Of a DNA stretch of 64,000 bases, positions 33,233 to 46,016 are shown in pieces; positions within the stretch are counted from its first letter, which is position 1, and each line of letters starts with the position of its first letter. The notes beneath the pieces were generated by a model. It searched no databases and was not told where the DNA came from. It was given only the letters and a program-made list of their open reading frames with translations. The stretch comes from Panicum virgatum (lineage: Eukaryota > Streptophyta > Magnoliopsida > Poales > Poaceae), in contig NC_053144.1 of the NCBI RefSeq assembly GCF_016808335.1, positions 19,452,403-19,516,402 of the forward strand, written 5' to 3'. A program made the translations under genes and the position numbers.

Positions 33233-35925
33233 TCAATGGCAATGGCAGTAAGAATGGCAATGGCCGCCCTCCTGCGCCGCCGACGAGCAGGGGGTCCGGG
33301 CCTGGAGCACCGGCGGGAGGCCGCAGGCTCGCCGGAGCTCATCGTAACGGCGGAGGTCAAAGCCACGGGCGTCCATCAGCCGCTTCTGCTTGGCCGCGAA
33401 CCGGCTCTCGAAGAAGCCCTCGAACGAGGGCTCTTTCTTGGTCCGGAGGAAGAAGGTGTAGCCGGCCATGAAGTACATGGACGTCACGTAGAAGCAGATG
33501 GGCTCCATCACGTCCCAGGAGAGCTCCCAGAAGGTGAGCCGCATGAACCCGGCGGTCTGGACCACCAGGTACGCCAGCCCGCACCACAGCTCCCGGCGCA
33601 CCTGGGATGCCGCGGTGCGGTCGATGTCCGCCTTCTGCGCCTCCATGGCCTTCAGCTCCTCCCTGGCCCGGTCGTTCTCGGCGATGGGCAGCGTCTCGCG
33701 GACGGGGATGGCCTTCTCGATGGCCTTGACGACCTGCAGTTGTCATGAAACAGAACACAAAAACATTTCCACGATTTACTTGGCTGCTCTTCTTTTCAAG
33801 GGAGATCCATCAAAGAAAGAGCAATGCTGGTAAGAGAAGATTGCATCAATGAAGGTCAAATGAAAAATGCCTCCACATCCAAATGCTCCGCAGTAGTTAA
33901 GAAATACAAGTGCTTCATGTTTTCAACATGAATGCAAATATGTTTTCATATTTCAAAAGTAAAATAACTTCAGATTGCTTCAAGAAAATAATGCCATGCC
34001 AACCAGGATCTGGACTGTGCAAGATAAGATTGTTTAATAATTGGAATGGAACATATCCTGGACACTTACTGTAGAATGTAAGAAAAATAATGCAGCTGAA
34101 TCACTAAAGCGTGTAAAAGGTTTTCCAAAACTATCTTTGAATTGTTCCAAGTTCCAACACCACTACCATGAGGACAAATTGTCTGTTCTGTAGCCACCAA
34201 CCACAGCTAGATCAAGATAAAACAAAGAGCAAAAAGGTACTACCAGTGCTGCCCACGAATGCTATGACCTAATCTAGCTTAAATGCCATGTGAATGTTCA
34301 CCAAACTTTGTTTGGCTCACCCATAACATAAGAAAAGTAGATTAGCCATAACTTGTTAGCCCTCCATTAGTCTCCTATTAATCAAATGGATGGAAACCCT
34401 AAGGCATTTCGCGAGGAAGATTTTTTTTTTTGGTGTGTCATAAGCTACAATATTCACAGACACGAAGGGTAATAGCAACTGTATCAATGTGATTTATTTG
34501 ATGAAGTTAACATGTACGACTCTCAAATAGTAAAGATGAAAAGAGCAGCTATATCTATCGGATGTAAAAAAAAAGAACTTGCAACTTTTTACATGTAATG
34601 AAAACTAAAACTACCTTTTTGTTTTTTACATTTAACAAAAAGAACTTGCAACTTTACCCTACAACAAACTAGTGACAAGGACACCACATGGCTGGCTGGT
34701 GCCACAACTGCCACAAGGGCAAACCAGCAAATATACCCGGAAAGAAGTAATTGAGCATATATGTTTACCAGCTAACTACAGCTTTTATCTAGGTATAAGC
34801 AATTTTTAAAGGTGCATCAATTCAATCCTCCTCCACCACTGGCATGTGATGGGGCATATGATGCTATTGCTACAAATGGCATTCCTGTGCTGTAAATTTT
34901 CTGGCAGAAAAGCTGTTGAAAAACTATTAGTAATTTATTTTCCAAACATGAATCCTCCTCATGTTCATTCATCGGAGGCCAAGAATCAAAATTAGTCTTT
35001 CTTTTTCTCATTGGATTTTACCCTCTCTGATTTAGACAGAGGGATAAAATTAGATTTTTTTTTCTTGGTTCTGGTTTTGAGAGAAGAAAAACTCCCATCT
35101 TGGAGCGGAGTAAAATTCCCCAAACTTTTGGTGTCAACATCTCTTACTATCGTTTTAGAACACCGCCCTTTCTTTCATTCTTTTCCTGTTGGGAAACATA
35201 GAAAAAACACGCGAAAAGTCTCATCAGATCTCTGTGGCTTCCAAAATGAAATCTCTACCCGGTCACCCGGAAAGAAACTAACATCACACAAGAGAGAAGA
35301 AACCAACGTTACTTTTCTCTTTTAAGAGATCCTAACTGCAAAGCAAAAACTAGACAAGAGAGAATTTGGAGACAAATCAAGCAACATTAAGCTGACAATT
35401 TGAAAAGAGGAACAGAGAAGATGGGGGTGAGGATCGTACCATATCGGGCCTGAGGAAGACGGTCTTGCCGAGCACGATGACGGATCCGGACTCGTCGAGC
35501 GCGCGCGCGACGGAGGGCCCGGCGTCCGGCCCGGCGGCGTCGCAGCAGAGGCGCAGGAACTCGGCGTACGGCACGGCGCCGGCGCCGGACGCCCGAATCC
35601 GGGCGCGCGCCGCCTCCATCTGCGTGGCGCGCAGCACCTTCCGCGCCTCCTCCACCGTGAGGCTCGCCGCCGGCAGGTCTGCCTCCCGCCTGGCCGGCGC
35701 CGCGGGCGGGACGAGGCCGTCGAGGTTGATCCGCGGGAACGCGACGCCGACCCCGAGGTCCCGGATCCGGTCGGCCAGGGGCATGAAGCGGTCGGGCGGC
35801 ACGGCGGGCCGGAACGCCGGCTGCTCCTGCAGGAACCGCCGGAGCCCGAACGCCGCCGGCGACGGCGACGGCGACGCCGCCGCCGCGAAGCGCTGCGCCA
35901 CGGCTCTCCTCAGCACGGCCGCCAT
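33233..35925 (-). CDS. MCU: mitochondrial calcium uniporter (MCU) family protein, two exons
   Basis: Exons are 35440-35925 and 33233-33733 (328 aa), phase 0, donor GATATG|GTACG and acceptor CTGCAG|GTCGTC. The N-terminus is Arg/Ala-rich without acidic residues, a mitochondrial presequence. The MCU domain follows: a coiled-coil segment at about 175-205, TM1 around 212-230, the pore signature WDVMEP at 235-240 and TM2 around 241-257. The Asp and Glu that bind Ca2+ in the selectivity filter are present. The protein forms the Ca2+ channel of the inner mitochondrial membrane; plants have several paralogues, and which one this is cannot be told here. The His/Cys-rich last residues (HCHSYCHCH) come from a short simple repeat. 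The 1.7-kb intron is AT-rich with no gene inside. The ATG at 35925 is the first in frame. Confidence 0.93.
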
Positions 35926-36060
35926 TGCTGCTTAATGGGTCTAGCCTCTCTCTCTGTAGCAAGCTCCGATTCGATGGGAGAGGATGGATGAGGACGCACA
36001 ACGGGCTCTGTGCAATCAATGGAGCTCGGGTGGATTCGAGGGAGGTGGGGGACGGAGGCC

Positions 36061-36067
36061 ATTTATA
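36061..36067 (-). promoter_or_regulatory. MCU: TATA box of the MCU gene
   Basis: TATAAAT on the minus strand is about 136 bases upstream of the ATG at 35925. Confidence 0.6.
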
Positions 36068-36389
36068 CCGCCGCTCCCGATTGCGTATGACTCCGCGCCG
36101 CGAGGGAACGGGGCTCGCCCGCGCGACGGTGGCGGCTGGTGACAGGGACGCGACACACGGCGTGAGCCGTTGGCGATGGCCTTGGCCCGGCCCGCCGATC
36201 GTGTCCAGCTCGCGTTCCGACCCCGCGGGACTCATCGGATCGCCACGGAGGAGCCAGCACGATCATTTACCCAATCGTTTCCGCCATAAATACCACCTAC
36301 AAAACGTGAAGTGTGTGTTTTTTCCATCACAGTTGCTCTAAAATATATTTGAACATAGTACTTTTAATTCCACGATGATTTTGATACTA

Positions 36390-36760
36390 TGATTTTTTTT
36401 GTTATAACGAACTATATTTTTAGTTCCTGCAGAATAACAAACTATAATTTTGTAGTGAAAATTTCTCTCTTAAAGTTCGATGACACACTCCCTCTGTCCA
36501 AACATAAGTGAATTTCTAACTATGCACCTGGATAAGTAATTGTTCACGTGCACGGCTAGACCAGAGGGAGTATTCTAATAATGCGGTACCTATTTTTTAT
36601 TACAACAAATTGTAGTATATTCTAACAAAAACTTATCTCTCAGAGTTTCACGCTGACACGTATTCTGAAATGGCATCTATTTTCATTGTAACAAATTTTT
36701 GCTAGTAAAATTGTCTCTTTGAAAGTTTGATGACACGCCGTACGTATTCTGATAAGATTT
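36390..36760. repeat. degenerate ~85-90-bp tandem repeats with a small Stowaway-like insertion
   Basis: Units share TATTCTGATAA, TAACAAATTTT and TTTGATGACACG words (about 36400-36486, 36571-36660 and 36661-36742). Between the first two units a short piece at 36489-36569 has inverted CTCCCTCTG ends and looks like a small Stowaway MITE. Confidence 0.45.
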
Positions 36761-38019
36761 CTATTTTTTTCAAGCCAGGGGTACTACTGCCTATTGCCGA
36801 TAGGATTCCACAGGTTTCGATTTGAGGCGTACCATTTGAAAACCAAGCTAAAAAATGTCGAGTTCATGGCGTGTAAGTCAGCATGTTCCACAAATGTCAC
36901 GACCAACAAAACGTGTATCGCGAGTGCTATTGGTTGGAGACGTTCTGGCGATGCGCTGCTTCGTACCAGTAACTTGCGGTCCACCGGGGGAGGGGGGGGG
37001 GGGGGGGGGCAACGAGATTTCATCATGTGGATGTCATGTTTTGTATATAGAAATAGTTCGGCGACCACGTGGATCATCGGCGTAAGAAAGAAACGAGTGA
37101 GCGACTCCCACGTTGCTGTCAAAGCAGTGACGTGGCAAAAAGAAACGGAGCTAGTTAATTACGTGCGTGACGGTACACGATAAGATGCTTACGGCCGCGC
37201 CGGGGATCCTATATAAGTTTTAAACTTTGAATTGGCATTCATACGCGCAAAAGGTTTGGATATGATCGGATTGGATCACCAACGCAAGATGAGGTGTGTG
37301 ACGGATGATAAACTAAGTCTCCATGCCCGCGACCGGGGAGTCCTGGCCACGAATAGCTACGTGATGAAAAAGAGACTAAACTTTAGTTAAGAAAACTCAA
37401 TTCATGATTGAGTGGTTGATTGATTTGGGTATATATCATGGATTAGAAAAAGGGAATGCAAACCGACCCATCCATGCAAACCGTGCAAACTTCAATCTAG
37501 GCCACTGAATCAACATTCAAGGGACATGGAGGAATTGAGTAATTTTACACTTAACCATCTGCTCTAATTATACTTTTGCAAATCCCCTTGAAGTTTGCAA
37601 ATCCCTCCATGCCCTTTGAATGTAGATCCGGTGGCCCATATTGAAATTTGCACAGTTTGCAAAAAAAATTGATTTGCACCTGATAACGTTTCCTTAGAAG
37701 AAAGGCATCAAGATCACAGATTAGGAGGCCTGCATGGATCTCTAATGGTGATCGGTTTCATCCATGACACCACCAGTTAGTGGCGGGTAGACGTGAATCG
37801 GTTCTTTTGTGCTGCGCATCAATTCTGGATGTACTTCTAATCGACCGGGGAAGATTGCAACCTCATCCTCGGCATCCGTTCAGTACACCCGATCCTCGAG
37901 GGAACGAGAGATACATACATGGAGCTGCGCGGCTCCGCGCGCATCGCCTGACAACTTGGCAAGGAAAAAGCTCGACATCTTTGGCGTATCCATCCATGTC
38001 TAGGGATATCAAGGGATAG
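36761..38019. other. intergenic
   Basis: No gene seen. It includes an 18-base G run at 36992-37009 and, at 37460-37660, two facing stretches sharing GCAAACTTCAA / TTGAAGTTTGC words that may be an old inverted-repeat element. Confidence 0.35.
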
Positions 38020-38500
38020 TGTTGGTGATATGGCCAAGAGACCATCATCACAATACGGTTCAAAGGGTCAAAAAGATATTGATCCAATAGAGATTAAGGT
38101 CACTAATTGGCCTATGAGATAGAAGCCCATTAGTACGCCCTATATATACGAGAGGGGCGACACAACCCTGTGAGCCGCGCCACCTCCTTAGCCGTCGCTC
38201 CCCCCTCTCTCGGCCGCCGCCCTTGCCGTGTGTGCGGTGCTAGCACACCGACACCCGGCGTTTCATCCCCGTACGTGTGGACTCCGTGGAGGCGCTGCTG
38301 CGACTGCTGCGCTGATCGGCTGCTGGGATCAAGGACGAGGAGCTCAGTTTGTGGGACGTGATCGACTACTTCCTCTACATCGACGCGCGACTTCTTCCGC
38401 TGCGCTGCGCGTCTAGTGGTAACGATCTATAATCTTCTACTCGCAAGTATTTTGGGTATATGCGGTAATGATGCTAGCGTAGGCTACCCGTTTCCCTACA
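38020..38500 (+). repeat. 5' LTR of the copia element, 481 bp
   Basis: TG...CA ends. It contains TATATATA (about 38141-38148) as a probable TATA region and matches 45563-45979 closely, with indels. Confidence 0.88.
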
Positions 38501-38501
38501 G

Positions 38502-38514
38502 TGGTACCAGAGCC
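38502..38514 (+). other. primer-binding site (initiator tRNA-Met type)
   Basis: TGGTACCAGAGCC directly follows the 5' LTR. It matches the usual plant copia site TGGTATCAGAGCC complementary to initiator methionine tRNA, with one change. Confidence 0.8.
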
Positions 38515-39518
38515 ATCTTGTGTAGTTTTTTGTCTGGATCATTAGCATATAGGTGATATGTTGTTGTAGTAGATTGGATCTATTACTTTTGCACGGTTTG
38601 ATTAGATCAATTGGTCATAAGGGATTAAAACTGGAGCGAGTTGATTGCGCGGCATGTGACAAAAAGATTAGTTTGTGTTCTTTCTCTGTTGTGCATACGA
38701 CATGTCTCTACCGGCTGGAATCACCATCAGGGACTAACTGTGTGCATAGTCAGCAGATTGAACCAACAGATCGAGGTCATGTGTAGATGCAGTCTTCTCA
38801 AGTGCAAAGTTTGCACGGTCAATGTGATTGGCCTAGTGAAAATTGAGGCATTATGAATGGCTCGAATTTGAGGTGATGCGATCACTCTGATGAGATTTTC
38901 ATAGGGATTCTATAGATGCGATCTGTGTAATTCCGTGAGGTTTTCAGGGTGTTGCTTTCTCGCTATAGCGGCTTCCTAAGCGCTACTTTGGTAGAACACG
39001 TCGTACGCCTAACTTGTTTTTGCAGGGTGTGATGTGAATGGTATGGCCTCAATGTCATGTGATGATGTATGTGATGATTTGTGCGGCCTGCGTGTCGCAA
39101 GTTAACACAATCGGGTTGAGGTTCCACCATTATTGTATAACGACCTGCGTGTCGACTTGTGATGTTTGAATCCTCATGTAATTATTTCACTAGCTATTAG
39201 ATGTAGTAGCTTAGTATCTTTTCGTGGAGATTTCAATCATGATGGCGATGATGATCACCACAAGACGGGACGGATGACAATGGAGGTCACCTTGGAGCCA
39301 TGGCGATGGAGCCCATTGTGATGCAAGAGGCCATACTATTCATAATATAATATGATTATATGCCTGTGATGTTTATTTTCCTGTCATACTATTCTTTCAT
39401 GCTTTTACATATGGTGGATGTTTTAATCATGATAGAATAGCTTCCCTCAGAAAAGGTTGAGTTTTTGATGCCTTTTACCAATAGCTGCACCTATAAATTT
39501 TGATTGTTGTGTGGTAGG

Positions 39519-40940
39519 TGTAACACCCTAGGTGTCTGCACAGTAATTGTGTATATTTTATATGCATCATGTGCTTGAATTGCTTGAAAAGGATATTTTT
39601 GTAAATATAAAGGTTATATGTGTAATTATAATTTTATGCAAGGTCCTTTCTATAATTATGTTGAATGGGTTGTGTAATTATAGCTTTTGTGGGGGGTGTT
39701 TTTGCAAAATTCAGTGCATTTATGGCATGGCAGCAAAATTTGATTTTAAGTGTATGTTTGAAGTGAAATTTCTTTGAAAAAGACAAGTTTCCTTTAAATT
39801 CAAAATCTCTTCAATGTTTTTAATTTTAGCTCTTGAATCTTTGGTCAAATAAATTTTTGCACAACATCAAAGTTGTAGATCTTGAAAATTTAAACAACTT
39901 TCATGTTGGACACTTTTCCATTTGAGTTTTGATTTAAAAGTTATTGCTAGTTTACAGAGTGGTCCCTGGAAGTTTTGGAAATTGCAAACTAGCCCTTATC
40001 CCCTTCCTCCAGCTCCTTCCTCTGTTTTTCCACCGCCGACCGACAGCGCCGCCCGCCGGCGCCGTGGAGAGCCTTCCCGGCCATCCCTTTGCTTCGCGCT
40101 GGCACCCACGCGTCGCTCCAGAGCTCCTCCCCCGCCTGTTGCCTCGTGCTGGAGCCTTTCCGGCCGTGCCACGCGCCCCGCCGCTTCCAGAGCCGCCCAG
40201 GCGGCCGCCACCGCGACGCCGCCGTGGATAGCCCGCTGCAGAGGCCGCCGCCCTCCCCTAGTGCGCGCATGAGCACTACAAGAGCCCCATAAATCCATTT
40301 CTCTTTCTCTTTTGCATTCCCCTCGCTCTCACACCGCAGAACGCCGCCGCCACCCAGCTTGAACGCCGGCGAGCTCACCCCCGCCGCGGAGCCGCCACTG
40401 CAGACCCAATCCGCCCGCGCTGACCTCTCCTTTAGCCGCGCCTCGACCTCGCGCAGCTCCCCAGCCCTTTTCCCTCGCCTGAACCCCACCGGAGCCACCC
40501 CGCCGCCGTGCTCCGAGCTCCACCGGCCGCCGCTCGCCGTGGACCGACCTCCTCCATCCCTCATTTCGCGACCCCAGAGCATCCAGAGAACCGCCTCGAC
40601 TTCCTCTTCGTTTTCCCCAACCTACCCCTCGCCGCCGGTGAGCCCCTCGCCGGGATTTGGCCGGTCAACCGTCGCCCCTTCCTCTGACCCGGCCCAGGGA
40701 CCTCGAGTTTAGAATTCCAGAAACTCCGGGGTGTTATTTGAATAGGCCTAGACTCATGTGAATAGTGCTCTAAGGACTTCTCTGTAATTTCTAGCTGAGA
40801 TCTTTGAAATTCCATAGAAAATCGTAGGAAATTCAGAAAAATGTAAACTTGGATGTTTTGAAATCCTTGTGTAAAGCTCTTTGCAGTAGAACCATAATAT
40901 GGTAGGTGTTTGTTGCAAGTTTTTGCTGTGTAAATGGTTT
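39519..40940 (+). mobile_element. truncated gypsy-type LTR fragment inside the copia element
   Basis: Starts TGTAACACCCT and runs parallel to the minus strand of the solo LTR at 8264-12334 for about 1.4 kb (shared words such as ATGCATCATGTGCTTGAATT, GTTGCAAGTTTTTGCTG and GCAGTAGAACCATAATATG). It includes the GC-rich block. It stops abruptly at about 40940, where copia gag sequence begins, so it is only the first third of that LTR. Confidence 0.75.
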
Positions 40941-40944
40941 TGTG

Positions 40945-42923
40945 TCAGCTGTCTGATGCTCGCCACCATGTCCCCTGATCTGCAGAAGCAGTATGAGCAT
41001 GCGGATGCTCACACCATGATCGAGGGGCTACGTGGGATGTTTCAGAACCAAGCCAGGACTGAGAGGTTCAATTTCTCAAAGTCCTTGTTTGCGTGCAAGC
41101 TGCCAGAAGGTAGCCCGGTCAGTCCTCATGTGATCAAAATGATTGGTTACATTCAGACTTTGGACAGACTTGGTTCTGAACTTCACCAAGACTTGGCTAC
41201 TGATGTTATTCTCCAGTCGCTCCGGGCGAGCTATGAGGCTTTTATCATGAACTTTCAGATGAATGGCTTGGATAAAACATTGAGTGAGTTGCATGGGATG
41301 CTAAAGACAACAGAGGAGAGCATTAAGAAGAATCCCAATCATATGATGATGATTCAGAAGGGGAACAAAAAGAGGAAGCGTTGGACGCCTCCTAATCCCA
41401 AAGGTAAAGGCAAAGAAAAGAGTTCCAGTGGTGAGTCCTCGGGCTCTAAGCTAAAGCCAGCACCTAATGCCAAATCTGGCCCTACTTCTGAGGATGAATG
41501 CTTCCACTGTCATGAAAAGGGACATTGGTCTAGGAACTGCAAGAAGTACTTGGAAGAAAAGAACAAGAAGAAGGGAAGTGAGACTTCCACATCAGGTATA
41601 AATGTTATAGAAATTAATATTGCATTATCTTCCAGTGAATCATGGGTATTTGATACTGGATCGAAGATTCACACTTGCAAATCGTTGCAGGGTCTCAGTG
41701 AGACTAGAAGATTTGCAAGAGGCGAGTTGGACGTTCGTGTCGGTAATGTCGCAAAGGTTGCGGTGTTGGCGGTCGGCACCTACCACTTGTCTCTACCCTC
41801 CGGATTAGTTTTGGAATTAAATAATTGTTATTGCATTCCTGCTTTGAGCAAGAACATTATTTCTTCTTCATGTTTGGAAGAAGTTGAAGATTTTAAGATT
41901 GTAATAGAGAACAAACATTGTTCTATTTTTTGCAATGGTATTTTTTATGCTCATTGTCCATTGGTGAATGGATTATATGTTCTTGATCTTGAGGATAAAT
42001 CTGTCTGTAACATTAATACTAAGAGACTTACACCAAATGATTTGAATCCCACTTTTATTTGGCATTGTCGCTTAGGTCATATAAATGAGAAGCGCATTGA
42101 ACAACTCCATAAAGATGGATTGTTAAGCTCATTTGATTTTGAATCATTTGACACATGTGAGTCTTATTTGCTTGGAAAGATGACCAAAGCGCCTTTCACT
42201 GGTCATAGTGAGAGGGTGAGTGACTTGTTGGGACTTGTACATACCGATGTATGTGGACCAATGAGCTCAATAGCCAGAGGTGGTTTTCAGTACTTAATTA
42301 CTTTCACTGATGACTTTAGTAGATATGGCTATATCTACTTAATGAGGCACAAGTCTGAAACGTTTGAAAAGCTCAAAGAATTTCAGAATGAAGTACAAAA
42401 TCAATTAGGCAAGACAATTAAATTTCTGCGATCTGATCGTGGAGGAGAATATTTGAGCCTTGAATTTGGTGATCATTTGAAGCAATGTGGAATTATTCCG
42501 CAGCTAACTCCGCCCGGAACGCCTCAATGGAATGGGGTATCCGAATGGAGGAACCGAATCTTGTTGGACATGGTTAGGTCCATGATGAGCCAAGCTGATC
42601 TTCCATTGTCATTTTGGGGTTATGCTCTTAAAACTGCTGCGTTCACACTAAATAGGGTTCCAAGTAAGTCTGTTGAGAAGACACCATATGAGATATGGAC
42701 TGGGAAACATCCCGGATTATCTTTTCTCAAACTTTGGGGATGTGAGGATTATGTCAAACGTTTGATGTCAAATAAGCTCACTCCAAAATCAGACAAATGC
42801 TTCTTTGTGGGGTATCCTAGGGAAACCAAAGAATATTATTTTTATAATAAGGCGGAAGGCAAAGTGTTTGTCGCTCGCAATGGTGTTTTCTTAGAAAAAG
42901 GAGTTTCTCTCAAAAGGATTTAG
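40945..42923 (+). pseudogene. copia gag-protease-integrase remains (N-truncated gag)
   Basis: The frame opens at 40899 in LTR-derived sequence, but real gag homology begins at about 40945 (SCLMLATMSPDLQKQY). Recognisable parts are a CCHC zinc knuckle CFHCHEKGHWSRNC (about 41499-41540), a protease DTGS (about 41655), an integrase HHCC region and a core with HTDVCG, RSDRGGEY and a following Glu. In the HHCC finger the second Cys is Tyr (TCESYLLGK). The frame ends at TAG 42921-42923 after a one-base shift in an A-run near 42895. It is not a functional polyprotein. Confidence 0.85.
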
Positions 42924-42933
42924 TGGGAGCAAG

Positions 42934-44610
42934 GTGCAACTTGAAGAAATTCAGAAAACACCCGAAACTGTTTCAGCACCCACTGAAGATCCACGGGATG
43001 TGCAAGATGTTGCACAACCCGTATTTGAGGCACCAGCCCCACGACGGTCTATAAGGGCATGTCGCGCTACTGACAAGCTCAACCTCCTTATTACGGAGGA
43101 GCGCCACGTATTATTGATGGAAAATGATGAGCCCTTGACCTACAAAGAAGCAATGATGGGACCCAACTCCGACAAATGGCTTGAAACCATGGAATCCGAG
43201 TTAAAATCTATGCATGATAATCAAGTTTGGAACTTGGTCGATCAAATTGACAGTGTAAGACCTGTCGACTGTAAGTGGATTTTTAAGAAAAAATTAGACA
43301 TGGATGGAAATGTTCACATCTATAAGGCACGATTGGTGGCGAAAGGTTTCCGACAAATTCAAGGTGTTGACTATGAGGAAACCTTTTCGCCCGTCGCAAT
43401 GCTAAGTGAGGATGTGCATATGACACAGCCTAAAGGTTTTGTCGATCCTAAAAATGCTGGGAAAATATGTAAGCTTCAGAGGTCCATCTATGGATTGAAG
43501 CAAGCATCTCGGAGTTGGAATATTCGTTTTGATGAAGTAGTCAAAGGGTTTGGCTTCATCAAGAATGAAGATGAGCCTTGTGTTTACAAAAATGCTAGTG
43601 GGAGCGCACTTGTGTTTCTGGTCCTATATGTGGATGACATATTACTGATCAGAAATGATATTCCAATGCTTGAAGCTGTTAAAACCTCATTGAAAAAGAG
43701 CTTTTTGATGAAGGATTTAGGAGAGGCGGCTTACATTCTGGGTATTAGGATCTATAGAGATAGATCAAAAAGGCTAATTGGATTAAGCCAAGACACGTAC
43801 ATTGACAAGATATTGAATCAGTTCAATATGCAAGATTTCAAGAAAGGTTTCTTGCCAATGTCACATGGCATTACTCTAAGCAAGAGTCAGTGTGCTACGA
43901 CACCTGATGAGCAAAAGAGGATGAGTATGATTCCTTATGCTTCAGCCATAGGGTCGATCATGTATGATATGTTTTGCACGGGCCCAGATGTTTCCTCTGC
44001 TCTAAGTGTTACGAGCAGGTACCAGTCAGATTTCGGTGAAGCTCACTGGACAATTGTAAAGAGTATCCTTAAGTACTTTAGAAGAACTAAGGATATGTTC
44101 CTAATATTTGGAGGCGAAGATGAGCTTCTTGTAAAGGGTTACACCGATGCTAGTTTTCAAACAGACAAAGATGACTCCAAATCGCAATCCGGTTTTGTTT
44201 TCTGCCTCAATGGTGGGGCAGTGAGCTGGAAGAGTTCCAAGCAAGATACGGTAGCTGATTCGACGACAGAGGCCGAGTATATTGCAGCTTTCGAAGCTGG
44301 AAAAGAAGCTGTTTGGATCAGAAAGTTTGTTTCTGACTTGGGTGTTGTTCCTAGTGCGTCCAGTCTAGTGGACCTCTATTATGATAATAGTGGTGCCGTT
44401 GCACTAGCAAAAGAGCCTAGAACAACTAAGAAGTCCAGACATATACTGCGGAAGTATCACCTCATCCTTAACTTTGTTGAGAGAGGTGATGTGAATGTTT
44501 GCAAGGCGCACACGGATTCAAACGTTGCTGATCCGTTGACGAAGCCTCTCCCACAACCAAAGCATGAGGCACACATGAGATCTATGAGTATTAGATACTT
44601 ACATCAGTAA
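42934..44610 (+). pseudogene. copia reverse transcriptase-RNase H remains
   Basis: This is the continuation of pol in the next frame (558 codons). RT blocks seen are CKWIFKKK, YKARLVAKGFRQIQGVDYEE, SIYGLKQASRSW and the catalytic YVDDILL. RNase H shows YTDASFQ and STTEAEYIAA. The segment that should join FSPVAM to EDVHMTQP is missing about 33 codons at about 43403, including the first catalytic Asp region of RT. Inactive by this deletion. Confidence 0.85.
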
Positions 44611-45550
44611 TTCTAGTGTGCGTGGGAGATTTTTGTGTCATGAGTACGTTTATGTAATGATGAATAATTGTTATTTGTTCCATGGATGATTATTTTTACA
44701 TTGATTATTAAGTATGTGACTTGTTCGTGAAACTCTTTGTTGACAATGATATGATTCTAAATTATCCCTAGTTTATGTCGTTATGTGGGACAACAACGAC
44801 GTTGAGAGTAGCACATGCATTAATTGATGATCATGTTTCACAGATCATGGATATGGAGATATCGGATTAATGATGTGGACACATGTTGGTGAACATGGTG
44901 TTGGATTGACCCACTCCAAGACAATGTTGGGATTGTTATTTTGTATGTGCCATCGGTTGTTCTTGAGTGTTATACCTACTGGATCCTTAGACCTGAGATC
45001 GCCATTGTTTCTCACTGTGTGTAGTGGTGCATCTTGTGGCTGCTAAATGCTACTCCGTAATGGGGTAGTTACAAAAGTAGCTTACATGTGTGTCATGAAA
45101 CATGGAATGGGATGTGAGTGGATCAAGATGGAATTTGCCCCTCCTAGATAACGGGAGAGATATCTCTGGGCCCCTCGAGATAGTTGGATTTGAAAGTGCA
45201 TGACCATGCCAAAGTGATTAAAGAGTTAATCATTATGACTAAAGGTTAGTTATTAATAGAATCCACTATTAGATCGAGAGAATGGTCGAGCTATCACAAA
45301 GGTGGCACGCATCTCGCCTTGAGCTTGACTGGTATCGTGTGGCAAAGGGATCGGTGTATGAGTATATCTAAGGTTCGGCCGATATGATCTTTATGTGTAT
45401 TTGTGAGTCACTATGCCCTGCTAGGTGCCGCTATTGACTTGTGATTCGGAAATGATTTCCGATCACGACCACCTACACATGAACCTAACGGGTCACACAC
45501 TTAAGGAGTTTGGAATGTTGAAAAGCTTGCATGTATGATTGTCTCTAGTG

Positions 45551-45560
45551 CAAGTGGGAG
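45551..45560 (+). other. polypurine tract of the copia element
   Basis: CAAGTGGGAG lies two bases before the 3' LTR start, the usual position and composition. Confidence 0.65.
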
Positions 45561-45562
45561 AT

Positions 45563-45979
45563 TGTTGGTGATATGCCCAAGAGTTCATCATCACAATACG
45601 GTTTAAAGGCCCAAGAAGATATTGATCAAAGAGGGATTATGATTATTAATGGGCCTATGAGATAGAAGCACATTAGTACGCCCTATATATATGAGGGAGG
45701 GGCGACACAACCCTGTGAGCCGCGCCACCTCCCTAGCCGTCGCTCCCCCCTCTCTCTCTCGGCCGCCGCTCTTGCCGTGTGTGCGGTGCTAGCACACCGA
45801 CGCCCGGCGTTTCATCCCCGTACGTGTGGACTCCGTGGAGGCGCTGCTGCGACTGCTGCGCTGATCGGCTGCTGGGATCAAGGACGAGGAGCTCGGTTCG
45901 TGAGACGTGATCGACTACTTCCTCTACATCGACGCGCAACTTCTTCCACTGCGCTGCGCATCTAGTGGTAACAATCTAT
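45563..45979 (+). repeat. 3' LTR of the copia element, truncated
   Basis: It begins TGTTGGTGATATGCCC and follows the 5' LTR to GGTAACAATCTAT. The last ~65 bases of the LTR are absent, and unrelated sequence runs to the T-run at 46017. Confidence 0.85.
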
Positions 45980-46016
45980 GATACGATCGAGGATCATCAA
46001 GAGGAGGACCGGCGAG

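Larger units (their letters stand above)
38020..45979 (+). mobile_element. degenerate Ty1/copia LTR retrotransposon
   Basis: The order is 5' LTR (38020-38500), primer-binding site (38502-38514), leader, an inserted gypsy LTR fragment (39519 to about 40940), gag-pol remains (about 40945-44610), polypurine tract (45551-45560) and a truncated 3' LTR (45563-45979). The LTR starts TGTTGGTGATAT and ends CCCTACA. The element is dead: gag lacks its N-terminus, pol has a frameshift and an internal deletion, and the 3' LTR lacks about 65 bases. No target duplication can be checked because the right end is missing. Confidence 0.9.

Noticed and set aside
40899..40944. Start codon at 40899 as the true gag start
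   Set aside because: The first ~16 codons come from gypsy LTR sequence; gag homology begins only after them, so the start is fortuitous.
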